This document shows positions 1 to 11,099 of a DNA stretch of 64,000 bases, piece after piece. The translations under genes and the position numbers were made by a program. The first letter of the stretch is position 1. Each line of letters begins with the position of its first letter. Below the pieces are notes generated by a model. The model was not told the origin of the DNA, searched no databases, and saw only the letters and a program-made list of their open reading frames with translations. This stretch comes from Thunnus maccoyii (lineage: Eukaryota; Chordata; Actinopteri; Scombriformes; Scombridae). Location: contig NC_056540.1 in NCBI RefSeq assembly GCF_910596095.1, positions 21,166,501 to 21,230,500 on the forward strand, read 5' to 3'.

Positions 1-3000
1 CCCTGAAGAAACAAGAATATCAACATGCTCAGCATGACACATCTTTGACATCTTCCTTTTTTATGGTTGTTTCCTAACAATGCAGCATTCAATGATAACA
101 AATGGCATGGAAAGAGTAACTGTTTATGGGAATTATGCACAGAGTGTAGAAAACAAACCTCTCCTGCCATTTATCAGTTAATAGATTTCCCTATTGAGTA
201 CAGAAATGATTTAATAGCCTTGATAAATGGCAGGATGCTTACCAATTTAGACTGTAGATCCAGTAGCTTTCTGACTCTGAATACTCGCACTACAATTAGG
301 AAACAAATGAAGCAGTCATTAATGTTCAGAAAAGTGCTGCAAATACTAAAAATGGAAATAATGAAGAAAATATTGGAAATAGTAGCAACAATGTGTATCA
401 TATCCCAGGTGTAATAACGTTAGACTTACCACTTTCCTTTCTGGTCAAAAGGTACAACAGATGGCAGATGTAAGGACACTGAAACAATGTGACAAAAAAT
501 AATAATGACTTCACATCTCAACAGTTGTTCAGTGGGTCACTTATCACATTACATTATTACAATGTCATTTCATAGCACTGGTAAGAAGACCATAATTCAC
601 ATGCCAACAAACAATAACTGAAACAAGTAAGTGCTGCTGACAAAGGAGTAGAGCTTGTTTCAACAAGCAGTTGTCTGGATGACTTTGCTATCAGTCAATT
701 TTCAGTTTTAGATTTGAGGGGATTTCTGGATTTAGCAGCACATTGTAGTTATCCAGATAATTCACTTCCTGCTCCACGAAACAGCTCCCTAGTTATGAGG
801 CTGTCACTTCAGCCACATTATCTGTCTTTCCACTCAGGCAGAAAGTAACTGTTATTTATGATGTCAAGTCTGTGTCTCTAGCAGGACAAAGTATCCATAG
901 ACAAATGGGAACGTCTTTTCAAAAATAGCTCAGAAATACAAACAGAATTGTAATCTAATGGTGTCAATGAATAATTAATGAATAAGTAGACATTTGATTT
1001 GATACCACCCCATATTAATAAACAGTTATTACACATACCAGATTTTCCTCTGTCACAAAGCTGAAGATGAAGCCATAGACAGCTCTGAGTTGGTCCTTTG
1101 CGTCAATCATGTCAAAAATGGTCAACACCCATTTTATGAAAAGAATCTGGAAATTATACATACATGTAAATACACATGATGAAATATATACAATATGATA
1201 CAATAGGTAACTATTTCTAATTCTGAACATCAATCACATAGCAAACTTTCTCATGTTTACACAAGTGGCAATCTACTCTACATGAGCCCAGAGGCAATCA
1301 ATTATTTGCACTTACTTGTGTGGTAATGGGTATTTTGCCGATACCCAGCCAAACTACTGCTCGAACAACGGCCTCTTGTGGCACCACCGTGGCAGGGATC
1401 AGACACTTGAGCACACGCACAACTGGAGTCGTCCCTACAATGAAGTAAAACACAGAAACAAAATCAGTTAAAGGAAGACTGACTGTAAAAAATACAGACA
1501 TCAACAAACACTGCAAGATAATTCTTGTTTCCATTTGTTTAAACTGTGTGAAAAATATGTGCTCACATCATACTGCTAACACATTACACCATATCTACTA
1601 CATAAGCAATGTTTGGCTCCAGTATTCTTGTCAATTAAACTGTGCAAATAAAACACTAAAACATAAGGACCAGATGGTATTGCATTTCTGGCAGAGTGGC
1701 TCTGTGGTTAACACTGGCACCTAACTGTGAGAGGCGGTTTGAGCCCATCGGCCAGCGGGGGACTTTCTGTGTGGAGATTGTTCTCTCATGTTTGCGTGGC
1801 TTCCTGTAGGTTCTCTGGTTTCCACCCACAGAAAAAAAGACTGGGAGGTTGGGTGATTTTTTTTGTTGTTAAATTGACTTGGATGCAAATACAAGTTTGA
1901 CATTTGTCTTTTACTTTTAGCCCTGTGATAAAGTGGCAACCTGTCCACGCTTGCTCGGCTCAGACTGTGATGTCATAGGAGTGGCGTACACATCAGGGAC
2001 CAACCCTAGCACTGGAAATGCCAAATTTAATGCCCAGTTGTTGTGATGACTTACCCATGCGAAGGCTCATCGCAAACTCCAACATAATAGAGATGGCCTC
2101 TGGGGACAGTCCTCTACTGTAGGCCACCTTCTCCACCAGCACCAGGTTCCTCTCAAAATCATCATTGCCCTGCCAAGGAGTACCTGCTTCAACTAGAGAG
2201 AGGTGACATCACATCAGAGTGTGCAAGAAAAAGTTTGATAACTCGCAAAGCTTGACAAATACTACAAAACGCTAATATCAACAAGTTCAGGGGTTTTTTC
2301 TATGATGGTGATATTGGGTCAAGTGACGGCAAACGAGCAGAAGACCTGTATCAAGTTCAACTTAGTCTGGCTCTCTTTTGGTTATCAGGATTAACTGAGA
2401 CCAACATTAGTGATTAGTAACTTTGCATTTTAAGACTCAGCTATGCACGTGTTGCTGTGAAAGAGGCAGAGTTCTTAGATACAAGCAACATAATCACAAG
2501 CATGATTTAACTGACTAACTAAAAGTTTCAGGTCCTTTTAGATGTTATGCCAGTGTTGGTTCTACTATTTTATCCATTATAAATAGCTTTTATTTATAAA
2601 ATAGCTTTTGTAAATAATCAGAATATCAGTCTGGTTTCTGTTCATGTCGTAGAACAGAAACTGGGCTTATCAAAGCATCAAACAATCTTTCCCTTACAGC
2701 TGCTGCTGGAGACTGTTTGATTTTGATTCTGCCTGATTTCAGCTGAGCATTTGACTCAATTGATCATTTCAGTCAGGATACTCACATCAAGATTTTAACC
2801 ATTTATTGTAACAACATACATTTTAGTTTGGCAGTGTGACTCTGCTCATGTGACGCTCTGGAACAAATCTGAGTCTGAGCAAGCTTGACGCAGACTTTCC
2901 TTGAGCTCACAACCCCCCAAACCCCGCCAGAGCCTGAGATACACGTTTGATGAACATGAACACATTAACCCCCACTTGTTCTTTACATACATGCTGCCAC

Positions 3001-6000
3001 TGCGACATGATATACATAATCACAATATTCAGTGCCCTTGTTATGTGAATGATACACAATTTATGTACCATTAAAAACCAGTGTAGAGGGCAACTTTTAT
3101 AATTTAGTATCTTTTCTCTCTCAGAAATAAAGTGCTGGATGTCCCTATACTTTCTCCAGCTTGATGAAAACAAATCAAATCTTTTTTTTTGATCCTCCAA
3201 AATCCATCCAAATTTAACAAAAACATCTTGCTGCCCTGCCTACAAATGCCAAACCTGTAGCTGGAAACCTTGGTGTTATATTGACTATGACCTTTGTTTG
3301 ACAAACAAATTATAAAAGTCGTGTTTCATCAACTGTGGGGCATCTCAAAAATCTGATCTCAGGAAGGTTACGCATGCTTTTATATCATCACGGTTCGATT
3401 AGTGTAATTCAGTGTATTTAAGCCAAACATTTATCCCATGCCTTCAGCTGGTACAAAACGAGGCTGCTCAGCTTTGAACAAATACTAGAAGAGACATTTC
3501 TTCACTGAAATGAGAGACATTTGAGAGCTCCCAACTATAATGCTGAATTGCTGGTGCTCCTACTATCCAGAGAGCCTAAGATCCTCAGGCAGGCTGCTTC
3601 TAACTGCTCCTAAATCTTGGTTTAACATCCTCTGTTCTGCTGCTGGTTCCCTGCAAGGATTTAGACTCCACTGGCTGGGAGCTGAGTCTAATCAGCCTTC
3701 ACTTTCAGGGGTCTTTCTACAATTCACAGGCCTGTTGGATGCAGTAAAGCAGGGTCCCTTAAAGAGCTGCAACATTTAGTTGATTAGTCAATCGACAGAA
3801 CATTAATCAGCAACAATTCTGATAACTGAATAATCATTTTTTTAGAAAAAATGTCCAATTCTCTGGTTCCAGCCTCTAAAGTGTGAATATTTTCTGGGTT
3901 CTTTAGTCTTCTCTGATTACCTTGCGAGGCAGCTGGATTTGCAAGATCACACGATCATGTGAGAATCCATCTTGTCAGGCTTCAACTTATCTACTTGTGT
4001 CCGGTGGTTCGGACCAATCAGCATCTCAAATCCAGCTGCCTCGCCAGGTAAGACAGTGATAGAGAGATGGTTCATCCAATCACCTGCCAAGTATTTTTTG
4101 AAAGCGCCTACCCTTTTCACCAACATTCACCATTTTCTGATATTCTATAAACCAACCAACTAATCGATTCATCGAGAAAATAATTGACAGATTAATTGAT
4201 AACATAAAAAATCGTTGGTTGCAGCCCTCGTCCCTCAGCTCTGGAACTCCCTGCGTGAGCATCTGAGGCTTGAAGAGTTGGAAATATCTTATAAAATAAT
4301 TTTTAAAACTTATATTTTTTTAAAAGCCCTTTATTAATGCTAGAGTGGTGTTTTATTACACTGTCTTATGTGTTAATATCTTTTATCTTAAATAATTTGG
4401 GGATGTTTTTCTTCCATTTTACTTTTGTTTTATTTTTTAATTGTCTGATTTCATTTGCTGCATTTCAGTCCTGAAAGGTTATCATCATAGTTCCACCATG
4501 TAAAGTAGAGCTGCGACGATTAATCAATTAGTTACCAACTGTCAAAGTAATCGCCAGCTATTTTGATAATTGATTGATTTAAAAGAAAATTTCTCTGATT
4601 CCAGCTTTTCAAATGTGAATATTTTCTAGTTTCTTTAGTGTTCTGTTACAGTAATCTGAATATCTTTGGGTTGTGGATAAATCAAGACATTTGAGGACGT
4701 CAACATGGGATTTTCAAAATTTTATGGACCAAACAACTAATTAATTAATCGAGAAAATAATTGATAGATTAAATCGATAATGAAAATAATCATTAGTTGC
4801 AGCCATAGTGTAAAGCGCTGTGTAACTGTGTCTTGAAATATGTTGTATTAATCAAGTGTATTATTATTATTATTCAGAGAGAGCAGCTCCTGAGACAATA
4901 TGACAGCACTCATGATTTTAAATTGATAGTTGCACATTTTCTGATTCATAGGTAAGTTACAGGTCCTACAGTAAAATAACCTCATTCAGATGTAACTAAA
5001 ATCTAAGCAAAGTCATCGACCTCACACACACTCATATATGAATGGGCCAGCAACACATATAGACGGATGACAAAATTAAATTAAAAAACAACATAAAGTG
5101 TCTTAGTAAGGTGTTGGGCCACCACATGCTGCCAGAACAGCTTCAGTGCACCTTGGCTTTGATTCAACAAGTCTCTGAACTCTACTGGAGGGATGAACAT
5201 CATTCTTCCAAAAGATATTCACTTATTTGGTGTTTTTATGATGGTGGTGGAGAGCTTTGTCTAACACATTGGTCCAAAATCTCCCACAGGTGTTCAATTG
5301 GGTTGAGATCTTGGTGACTGTGAAGGCCATAGCATATGATTCACTTCAAACCATTCAGTGACCCCTTGTGCCCTCTGGATGGGGGCATTGTCATCCTGGA
5401 AGAGACCACTCCCATCAGGATAGAAATGTGTCATCATAGCATAAAGATGATGATTCAGAACTTTCTGTTGATTTGCAGAAACCCTTCCCTCTAAGCAAAG
5501 CAAAATGACCCCCACAGCATAACAGATCCCCTCACTGTAGGGGTCAAGCATTCAGGCCTGGACCGGTGTTTTCTTTTATTTGTCACCCGTCTGCACATAC
5601 AGTGGCAGCTGATGACGTCACAAAACCACGGGTTGATCCTGATATCGAGCTTTTAGTAACAACAACAATAATAATAATATTTGTCTGCATATGTAGATAG
5701 ATAGATGCACGGGTACAAAGCTCCGTTTTAGACCGTCTCATCACCGTGTTTGTGAGCTAACGTTACTCAGCTAACTAACGTTAAGCGTTTACTAGCAGTT
5801 TATCGAGCAATGAGAGCTAACGTAACTTAACGTTAAATACAGCTCCAAAAAAAAGTAACGTTAGGCATTTCTTTCGGATAAAAAGTTGTTCCTGGCTTTG
5901 TCTGATTTTTTTATTTTTTAACCGCTTAACATTTAGGACCGTCTGCTAACGTTAGCGTGAGTAAGTTTTTGTGAGTCCTACCGTCAGAGAAGTACTTCAG

Positions 6001-6144
6001 GGCCAGGACAAACGGGTCCTCCGCCTCATTCTTCCTTCTCTCTTTTTCTGCGACTCTGTTGCTGCTCCGGTTGGACACAGATTGGTCGTTTGTAGACGAT
6101 GAGTCCGAATCCAGCGACTCCGACAGGTTTAACTTCGTTGCCAT
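1..6144 (-). CDS. cenpi: Centromere protein I (CENP-I), N-terminal part, runs off left edge
   Basis: CENP-I (Mis6 family) is a subunit of the constitutive centromere-associated network, acting with CENP-H, -K and -M in kinetochore assembly. Six coding exons are visible on the minus strand: 6144-5982, 2192-2055, 1434-1316, 1146-1039, 478-430 and 289-243. All have GT-AG borders and compatible phases, giving about 208 residues. Human CENP-I matches include [11 protein letters not shown] (exon 3), [16 protein letters not shown] (exon 4), [16 protein letters not shown] (exon 5) and [13 protein letters not shown] (exon 6). The start was taken at 6144 (MATKLNLSE), followed by an acidic, Ser-rich head that differs from the human N terminus. 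A CAG acceptor preceded by a T-rich tract sits at bases 3-4, so the next exon probably begins at base 2. Intron 1 is 3.8 kb and full of transposons. The family is about 750 aa, so most of the protein lies outside the window. Confidence 0.93.
1690..2020. repeat. Degenerate teleost interspersed repeat in cenpi intron 2
   Basis: The order of phrases here (a 'gtggttaacactggcacc' start, then 'ctttctgtgtggag', 'gcgtggcttcct', 'tttccacccacag', and 'gtggcaacctgtcca' later) matches a very common fish repeat that I recognise by pattern. It is diverged and I cannot give it a family name with confidence. It lies between cenpi exons 2 and 3. Confidence 0.5.
3762..4229. mobile_element. hAT-like element, copy A, inserted in the LINE
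   Basis: The ends are AAGAGCTGCAAC and GTTGCAGCCCTC, the inverted 'GGGCTGCAAC' termini shared by the other copies here. The flanking 8-mers are GTCCCTTA (3754-3761) and GTCCCTCA (4230-4237), a target duplication with one mismatch, as expected for hAT transposons. It has no transposase. A further insertion with its own inverted repeats occupies about 3922-4046. Confidence 0.7.
3922..4046. mobile_element. Small inverted-repeat MITE nested in hAT copy A
   Basis: The left arm GCGAGGCAGCTGGATTTG and the right arm CAAATCCAGCTGCCTCGC are perfect 18-bp inverted complements about 90 bp apart. They interrupt sequence that is contiguous in the other hAT copies. It is non-coding and too short for autonomy. 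I did not establish the exact outer limits. Confidence 0.55.
4506..4807. mobile_element. hAT-like element, copy B, inserted in the LINE tail
   Basis: The inverted termini are TAGAGCTGC on the left and GCAGCCATA on the right. The flanks are ATGTAAAG (4498-4505) and GTGTAAAG (4808-4815), an 8-bp duplication with one mismatch. The interior is AT-rich with ATTAATCGAGAAAATAAT-type stretches like copies A, C and D. Non-autonomous. Confidence 0.7.
5060..5593 (-). mobile_element. Decayed Tc1-like transposon, copy 1 (transposase C-terminal part)
   Basis: The terminal repeats are AGACGGATGAC on the left and GTCACCCGTCT on the right. On the minus strand the interior translates to Tc1-family DD34E transposase fragments, including [15 protein letters not shown] (the second catalytic Asp region) and [10 protein letters not shown] (just before the catalytic Glu). 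The N-terminal half is absent and frames are broken, so this is an internally deleted, inactive copy. It lies in cenpi intron 1. Related copies are at 37.1 and 60.8 kb. Confidence 0.75.
5750..5960. repeat. Cluster of AACGTTA palindromes in cenpi intron 1
   Basis: The core AACGTTA recurs at least five times within about 200 bp (near 5759, 5777, 5830, 5857 and 5947), with GCTAACG variants. It sits just downstream of the first coding exon in an otherwise AT-rich intron. It may be a decayed simple repeat or a regulatory cluster. Nothing else in the stretch is recognisable. Confidence 0.4.
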
Positions 6145-6345
6145 GTCTACATTGCTAAACCTTAAAACACCCTGCTTTCCTGCCCCTGCCTTCAGCCATT
6201 CAAACAAAACTCAAATCGTCCGCGCGACCGTTTGGTCTGCGCTTGCGCAGTGTAGTCCATCCGCCCGGTTGCTTCCTGGCAGTCGTAGTCCGTCTGTCCT
6301 TTCAGTTAGGACTACAAAAGTCATGCAGGAGTCTGTGTGGGAGTA
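6145..6345 (-). promoter_or_regulatory. Candidate cenpi core promoter
   Basis: This GC-richer stretch lies just upstream of the cenpi start codon. It contains TGCGCTTGCGCA at 6238-6249, close to the NRF-1 palindrome, about 95 bp upstream of the ATG. It also has ACTACAAAAGTCATGCAG at about 6309-6326, which resembles a ZNF143-type element. There is no TATA box. Such motifs are usual in housekeeping promoters. The assignment is inferred from motifs and position only. Confidence 0.35.
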
Positions 6346-6659
6346 AATGTGCTTCATGAGGGATGCTACGCCGAACAACGCCAACAATTGGTCAGTGATT
6401 AAACTAGTTTGTGGCAAATAATCTTAGAGATGAGCAGGTGTTGTAGTGCTCTCAAACCATCGAAGAACTACATTTCAACAGTTTCCTTTCATGCTAGCGG
6501 CTCTGTGAGGCTGTGCATTAAACTGTATACAGGCACAGTGCTATATGCTCACATGTTGATGTTTCACCATCTTAGATTAGTGTATAAGCGTGTCATTTGC
6601 TAAGTAGCACTAAACACAAAGTACAACTCAGGCTGATGTGAATGTCATTAGTTGCATAT

Positions 6660-6870
6660 ATTTGGTCATACACCATAAGGAAAGCTAAAAATTTGACCGG
6701 ATGATGGCGCTAGAGGAAAAGTTAGAGGACCCACGAGTCACAAGAATCTTCTGAGAGACCTTGAACATCTGTACAAAATTTCATCGCTTTCAATCTAGTA
6801 GTTGCCAAGATATTTCACACAAAACCGCAAATGTCAACCTATAGTGGCACTAAAGGGAAAGTGTCCCCAT
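6660..6870. repeat. Fish interspersed repeat ('gatggcgctagagg' type)
   Basis: The phrases 'gatggcgctagaggaaaa', 'gtacaaaatttcat' and 'gttgccaagatatttcac' in this order are typical of a widespread fish repeat that I recognise only by pattern. No coding potential and no target duplication were identified. Confidence 0.4.
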
Positions 6871-6874
6871 TAAT

Positions 6875-6981
6875 CTGGATAATCCACAGACCTCACTACC
6901 AACAGTTTTGATGTGGATTATGTGCCCAATAGAAAGAAGTTCTGATGAAACCTGTTCACAGTGAGGTTTGTGGATTATCAG
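6875..6981. repeat. Short inverted-repeat (hairpin) element
   Basis: The left arm at 6875-6897 (GATAATCCACAGACCTCACT core) and right arm at 6960-6981 (AGTGAGGTTTGTGGATTATC core) are complementary with one or two mismatches. They are separated by about 62 bp and could fold as a hairpin. Likely a small MITE. Confidence 0.55.
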
Positions 6982-6989
6982 AGTAACCA

Positions 6990-8337
6990 GGGATTATGTT
7001 AAATGTAATTGCTTTTAATGCTCTGAATACCCCAAACAAAAGTTTATTCACCTGCACTGTATTGGTGTGGTGGCAGAGATCAGACGGATATCTCAAACCC
7101 TGGCTATGGCTAGATATCACTATATGTAAGTGAGAAAATGTTTTTGTGTATTATTATGTGGGTAAACTGACATTCAGTTACCTTATAATCATGTCCAAAT
7201 TAACCTGTTTGAGGGCCCCCTGTTGCCTTCAAGTTCACAACAAGCACCACACAACAAACTAGTATTCTTATACTGAATACTACCTGGCTCTAGGTTGTCT
7301 ATCTGTCAGTTAGATTGTGGTAATTTGATAAAGCACAACTTTGTTTAACAAACTGCATTGCGTGAGCACGATATAAAATGAAATAATAAAGTGTGAGACA
7401 CAGGAACACAAGGCCACAAGATTACAAGGCCACAAGATTACCTCATAATGCCGCACAGTGCAGCTGCAATCTCCCAAACAAATTTGCAAGTAATCAAATT
7501 GCTAAAAAGCAACTGACATAGTCAGTGAACCCAGCACTTTTGGGGCCTCTGGAGGTCTGGGGAACAAACAGTTTTAAGCAGAAAGGACTGCAACTAAAAC
7601 CCCCGAACCCTTCAAAACTAAAATGGTCAGCAAATGGCAGATGTGGAAACTGGAGTTGCATTTATTCTCTTTAAATATCTAAAGCTGTTCTGCAAAACCA
7701 CACAGTGACAAATCATATCATTTTAAATTTGGGCTACCCCCCTCCCCACCCACCCCAACTTGCCCCCCAACTGTGACTGACCTCCTGTTCAGTTCTGGAG
7801 GCTTGCAGGGGGAGGAGCAAGAGGGAGATCATGCCATGTCATCATGAAGGCAAGAGACATTACAAAATGACTCTTGTGTCATATGCTGTTTCCTCCCTCA
7901 CCTCCCACTGCAGTTTATAATGGGCCTGATTCTTTACTTCCTCCATTATTTATTCGTAACTAGATCAATGATGGTGCTAAATATGACGTACTTCTATAAT
8001 TTATTTTATTTGTTATGAGAGTTGAGCAGAAACTGACTTAATTTCATAAAATAGATCAACTTCTAATACACAGCATAAAATCAGCAAGAAATCGCTGCAA
8101 GGTCATGATGACAGGCACTACATCTCTTGGCCCAAAATATTTTGTATGTAGTTCATGTGCTGATATGAAGGAATAAATCTGACATGGATTAAATTAAGTT
8201 ACACCACAAGATGACAACACAAAAACTCATTATGTGACAGCAGCACATATTGTTGCAAGTGTAAGTTATTGTTCACTGGAATAAAATAAAAGACCGCTAA
8301 TAAACAAACAATATTTAATCAGTCTCACCTCCAATTC
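6990..8337. other. Intergenic DNA with no recognised gene
   Basis: This is AT-rich sequence between cenpi and the presumed tmem35a 3' end. It has a short direct duplication (ACAAGGCCACAAGATTAC twice, near 7410-7440) and a C-rich patch near 7738-7768. No reading frame, RNA gene or recognisable element was seen. Confidence 0.5.
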
Positions 8338-8343
8338 TTTATT
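8338..8343 (-). terminator. Candidate poly(A) signal of tmem35a
   Basis: TTTATT on the plus strand gives AATAAA on the minus strand, about 1.08 kb past the tmem35a stop codon. It would imply a 3' UTR of roughly that length. Other AT-rich hexamers exist nearby, so the choice is tentative. Confidence 0.3.
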
Positions 8344-9422
8344 TTAAGTTTATCATTTACAGAAATATTGTGATTCTCAAAACGAACTGACAGCATTTTC
8401 AACTGAGATCTGATCCCCCAACCAAAACTGAAGGAGGAAAGCTTTTCACATCTTTAGAGAGAAAGAAACCAAACAGATGAGCAAAAAGTTACAGAGACAG
8501 TGGATAAGTTTACGACTTTAACTGTGCATTACAAAAGGGAAAAATCCATTTGTAACAGGCAAAAAGACTTTTTTTTTTTTATTATTTTGTTGATGTTCTG
8601 CTGTACAAGCTTGCAGCAGACACCTGAGGCAGCATCCGCTGTCCTTCCCAGATAAAAAACTTCACTGTGCTAACTGAACTGAAAGGAGAAAGAGGATTTT
8701 CAGCTTATGTTACTTTGGGAAGAAGGATTTCATGCGCAGTTCTGCAAAAACTTACCAAGATGAAAAAATGAAGTTTCCTAGGATTGATTTTTTTCTTTGT
8801 AAAATATTACTTTTCTAATACTGCACCAACATAAGACGTGGATATGTAATGAATACCAGTTTTAATTAGTACAAAAATCTTTCAACAGTGCTCATTTTGG
8901 TTTATGATTTATACTCTTGACCAAATGAAACATGCTCGAACTATTTAAATCATCAGTCTCTCCTACCTACAGTATAAAAACAAATTAGAAAAACAAGCTA
9001 CAAAGATTCTTCCATGAAAAAAAGCATTCTCAAATCAACTTGTAGCCTAAATGAAATTCATACTCAAGTTAAAACAAAAAACACAAAAACACATTTAACA
9101 CACTTTAGGAATGAAATAAATAGGGACAAAAAGGGGGAAATGGATCAACTGGTGCGACAATGAGCTGAGCTCATCAGAGTTTCCACAGGTATGATTGTCC
9201 ACGGTTATGTAGAGGATGTTTGGAACAAGAGTTCTCAGTTTCACAAGAGTGCAGAGGAGTAGGTGAGAGTTGTCAGTCAGCCAGCTGGATGGGACGGAGG
9301 ATGTGTGTGACAGGTGTTATTACTGGGAGTGACTGTTTCCTTCCAAATATGAATAACTACAATCCATACCGGCGCACCAGGTTCCCTTCACTGTGTGGCT
9401 TGGACCAAAGTGAAAGAGGAGC

Positions 9423-10797
9423 TTAAGACTGCTTGACCTTATTCTTTTCCTGGTCATTGATGTGCTGTTCTTCCCTGCTGTCCTCCCTCTCCGGCCGGTC
9501 ATCACTCTGGCGAGCAATGAGCAGTCGGCAGGTGAGCAGAATGCCAAAGACTAGAGCGTGGGCATAGCGCTTCAGGGGGTCTCCTACTAGCTGGTGGAAG
9601 AAGAGGACGGCCAGCATGACCAGTAGCAGCAAGAAGTTGGCCACGTCTTTCGGCCTGCCCGGCACCAGGGTGAGCACCACCCCGCAGCCCACCTCCAGGG
9701 AGCCAATGATCTTACGAAGCAGGACTGAGCTGATACCGATCTTCTTTAGGCCCGGCAGTGCTTTGGCATAGCTCTTGTATGCCCTTTTCTGAAAGAAAAA
9801 TACACAGATACCTTTTAAATATTTCTAACATTCATGTAAGGTAATACAAACTTCTGTGGGGGAGGTGAGGGTCTTTTAAAAGATCATGTGGGGTCACGTG
9901 TTAAACCTTCAACTGCATTTATTTCCTCATTGTGCCCCCCCCCTGTCTGAAGAAACCTCATAGATGTGTACAAGTATAATAACAGAAAAAAAACATCCTC
10001 TAAGTGCATCAGTTTGTATTTCACAAGAAGCCTGTAAGCATGCCAGCTATCACCTTCCTCATAGGATATTTCAACATCAGCATCTCACAGAATTTGCTCG
10101 AATGCGCCGCCATTGCTCTTCAGCTGTTAAGTTGCTTTTCATACAATAAAACGAGAAGACATCCTGCTGCAACCTATTTAACAGGCTATAAAGATAAAGC
10201 TGCATAAATCTGATGATTATCCGGTGTGTTTGTTTGCAGCCTTGTGATCAATCATGACATGAATGAAGATAATGGGACCATGCATTCAATCATTCATTAT
10301 TCATCCCTGTTTCAGTGTTTATCAGCTAATGTCCGACATATTTCGGATTCATGAGTAAATATAGTGTCAGACTAAAATATTTTAAAGGTTATCTTATAAC
10401 ATGCGGGCCTAGCCAATGTGCTAACTGTGTTATTACAGGCAGTACAGCAGGTGTGACATATATTTCTGCAGTGGGAAATGAAGGCTTCACAGTGGCAGAT
10501 TAGCTGTGCGACTCATTATGGAAAGCGTTCATTTTTCCGTATCTTTCACTATTTAGGTCAACATCTCCACACATTATTCGAGCCTGAAAGCCTTTCGCGT
10601 CTCTGCAGCCAACGCAGAACAATGGCCTTTACCCCCACTGATGCAGAGGAGCATCGATTTAAAAAAAATGTACTCACCATTTCACTATATGCATCTTTGC
10701 TTAGTCTCGGAGTGAGTTTAATGGTTCCCATAAAGACGAAAAACAAACCGAGGGCAAAGGAAAGGGCCACAATAGTTATTGTCCTTGGTGAGGCCAT
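9423..10797 (-). CDS. tmem35a: TMEM35A / NACHO, nicotinic acetylcholine receptor chaperone
   Basis: TMEM35A is a small multi-pass ER membrane protein that promotes folding and assembly of neuronal nicotinic receptors. There are two coding exons: 10797-10678 (40 aa, [13 protein letters not shown]...SEM) and 9788-9423 (121 aa, [13 protein letters not shown]...KVKQS), with GT-AG borders and phase 0, giving 161 aa against 167 in human. Nearly identical blocks include [30 protein letters not shown] and [20 protein letters not shown]. Hydrophobic segments lie near residues 6-24, 60-75, 82-99 and 111-126. The C-terminal tail is charged and more variable than the rest. An upstream in-frame Met exists in the same open stretch, but the start at 10797 matches the family exactly. 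It is transcribed in the same direction as cenpi and arl13a. Confidence 0.97.
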
Positions 10798-10962
10798 ATT
10801 TCGGCACCGTGCATACAGCCAGTTGCGTCCCGCTGAATTGAATGAAAGTCGGATGGTTTCCCGGTGAAGACGCACCAGGGGGAAGGGCTTCTGGATGAAC
10901 CACAGAAATGGCGACGCGTTGGTCCCTCCTCTCTGCTGAGCCGCATCCATAACTCTAAACAC

Positions 10963-11090
10963 ACCTCTGCATATTCATTACACATCACATCTCCTATCAA
11001 TAACAGGAGCTTGACAGTAGGAAGCTGTTACAGTACAACCATACATTATCTCCCAGGCTGAGGCCCCAAAAGCTGGGGACTTACTGTGTT
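10963..11090. other. Short intergenic flank upstream of tmem35a
   Basis: This is the 5' flank of tmem35a. I see no TATA box and no other clear motif before the tandem repeat that follows. Confidence 0.3.
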
Positions 11091-11099
11091 AAGTTTGTT

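Larger units (their letters stand above)
3430..4880 (+). mobile_element. 5'-truncated L2/CR1-like LINE tail, split by two hAT insertions
   Basis: Fragments at about 3440-3761, 4230-4505 and 4808-4880 read in order as the 3' end of an L2/CR1-type LINE. They show LVQNEAAQL-like and [12 protein letters not shown]-like decayed translations and an AT-rich tail with 'gtaaagcgctgtgtaa' ending in (ATT)n at about 4860-4875. The two gaps are filled by hAT-like elements with target duplications, so the LINE is the oldest layer. There is no intact reading frame. It lies in cenpi intron 1. Confidence 0.6.

Noticed and set aside
10718-11061. Several overlapping frames around tmem35a exon 1
   Set aside because: They overlap the real exon or the 5' UTR and match nothing.
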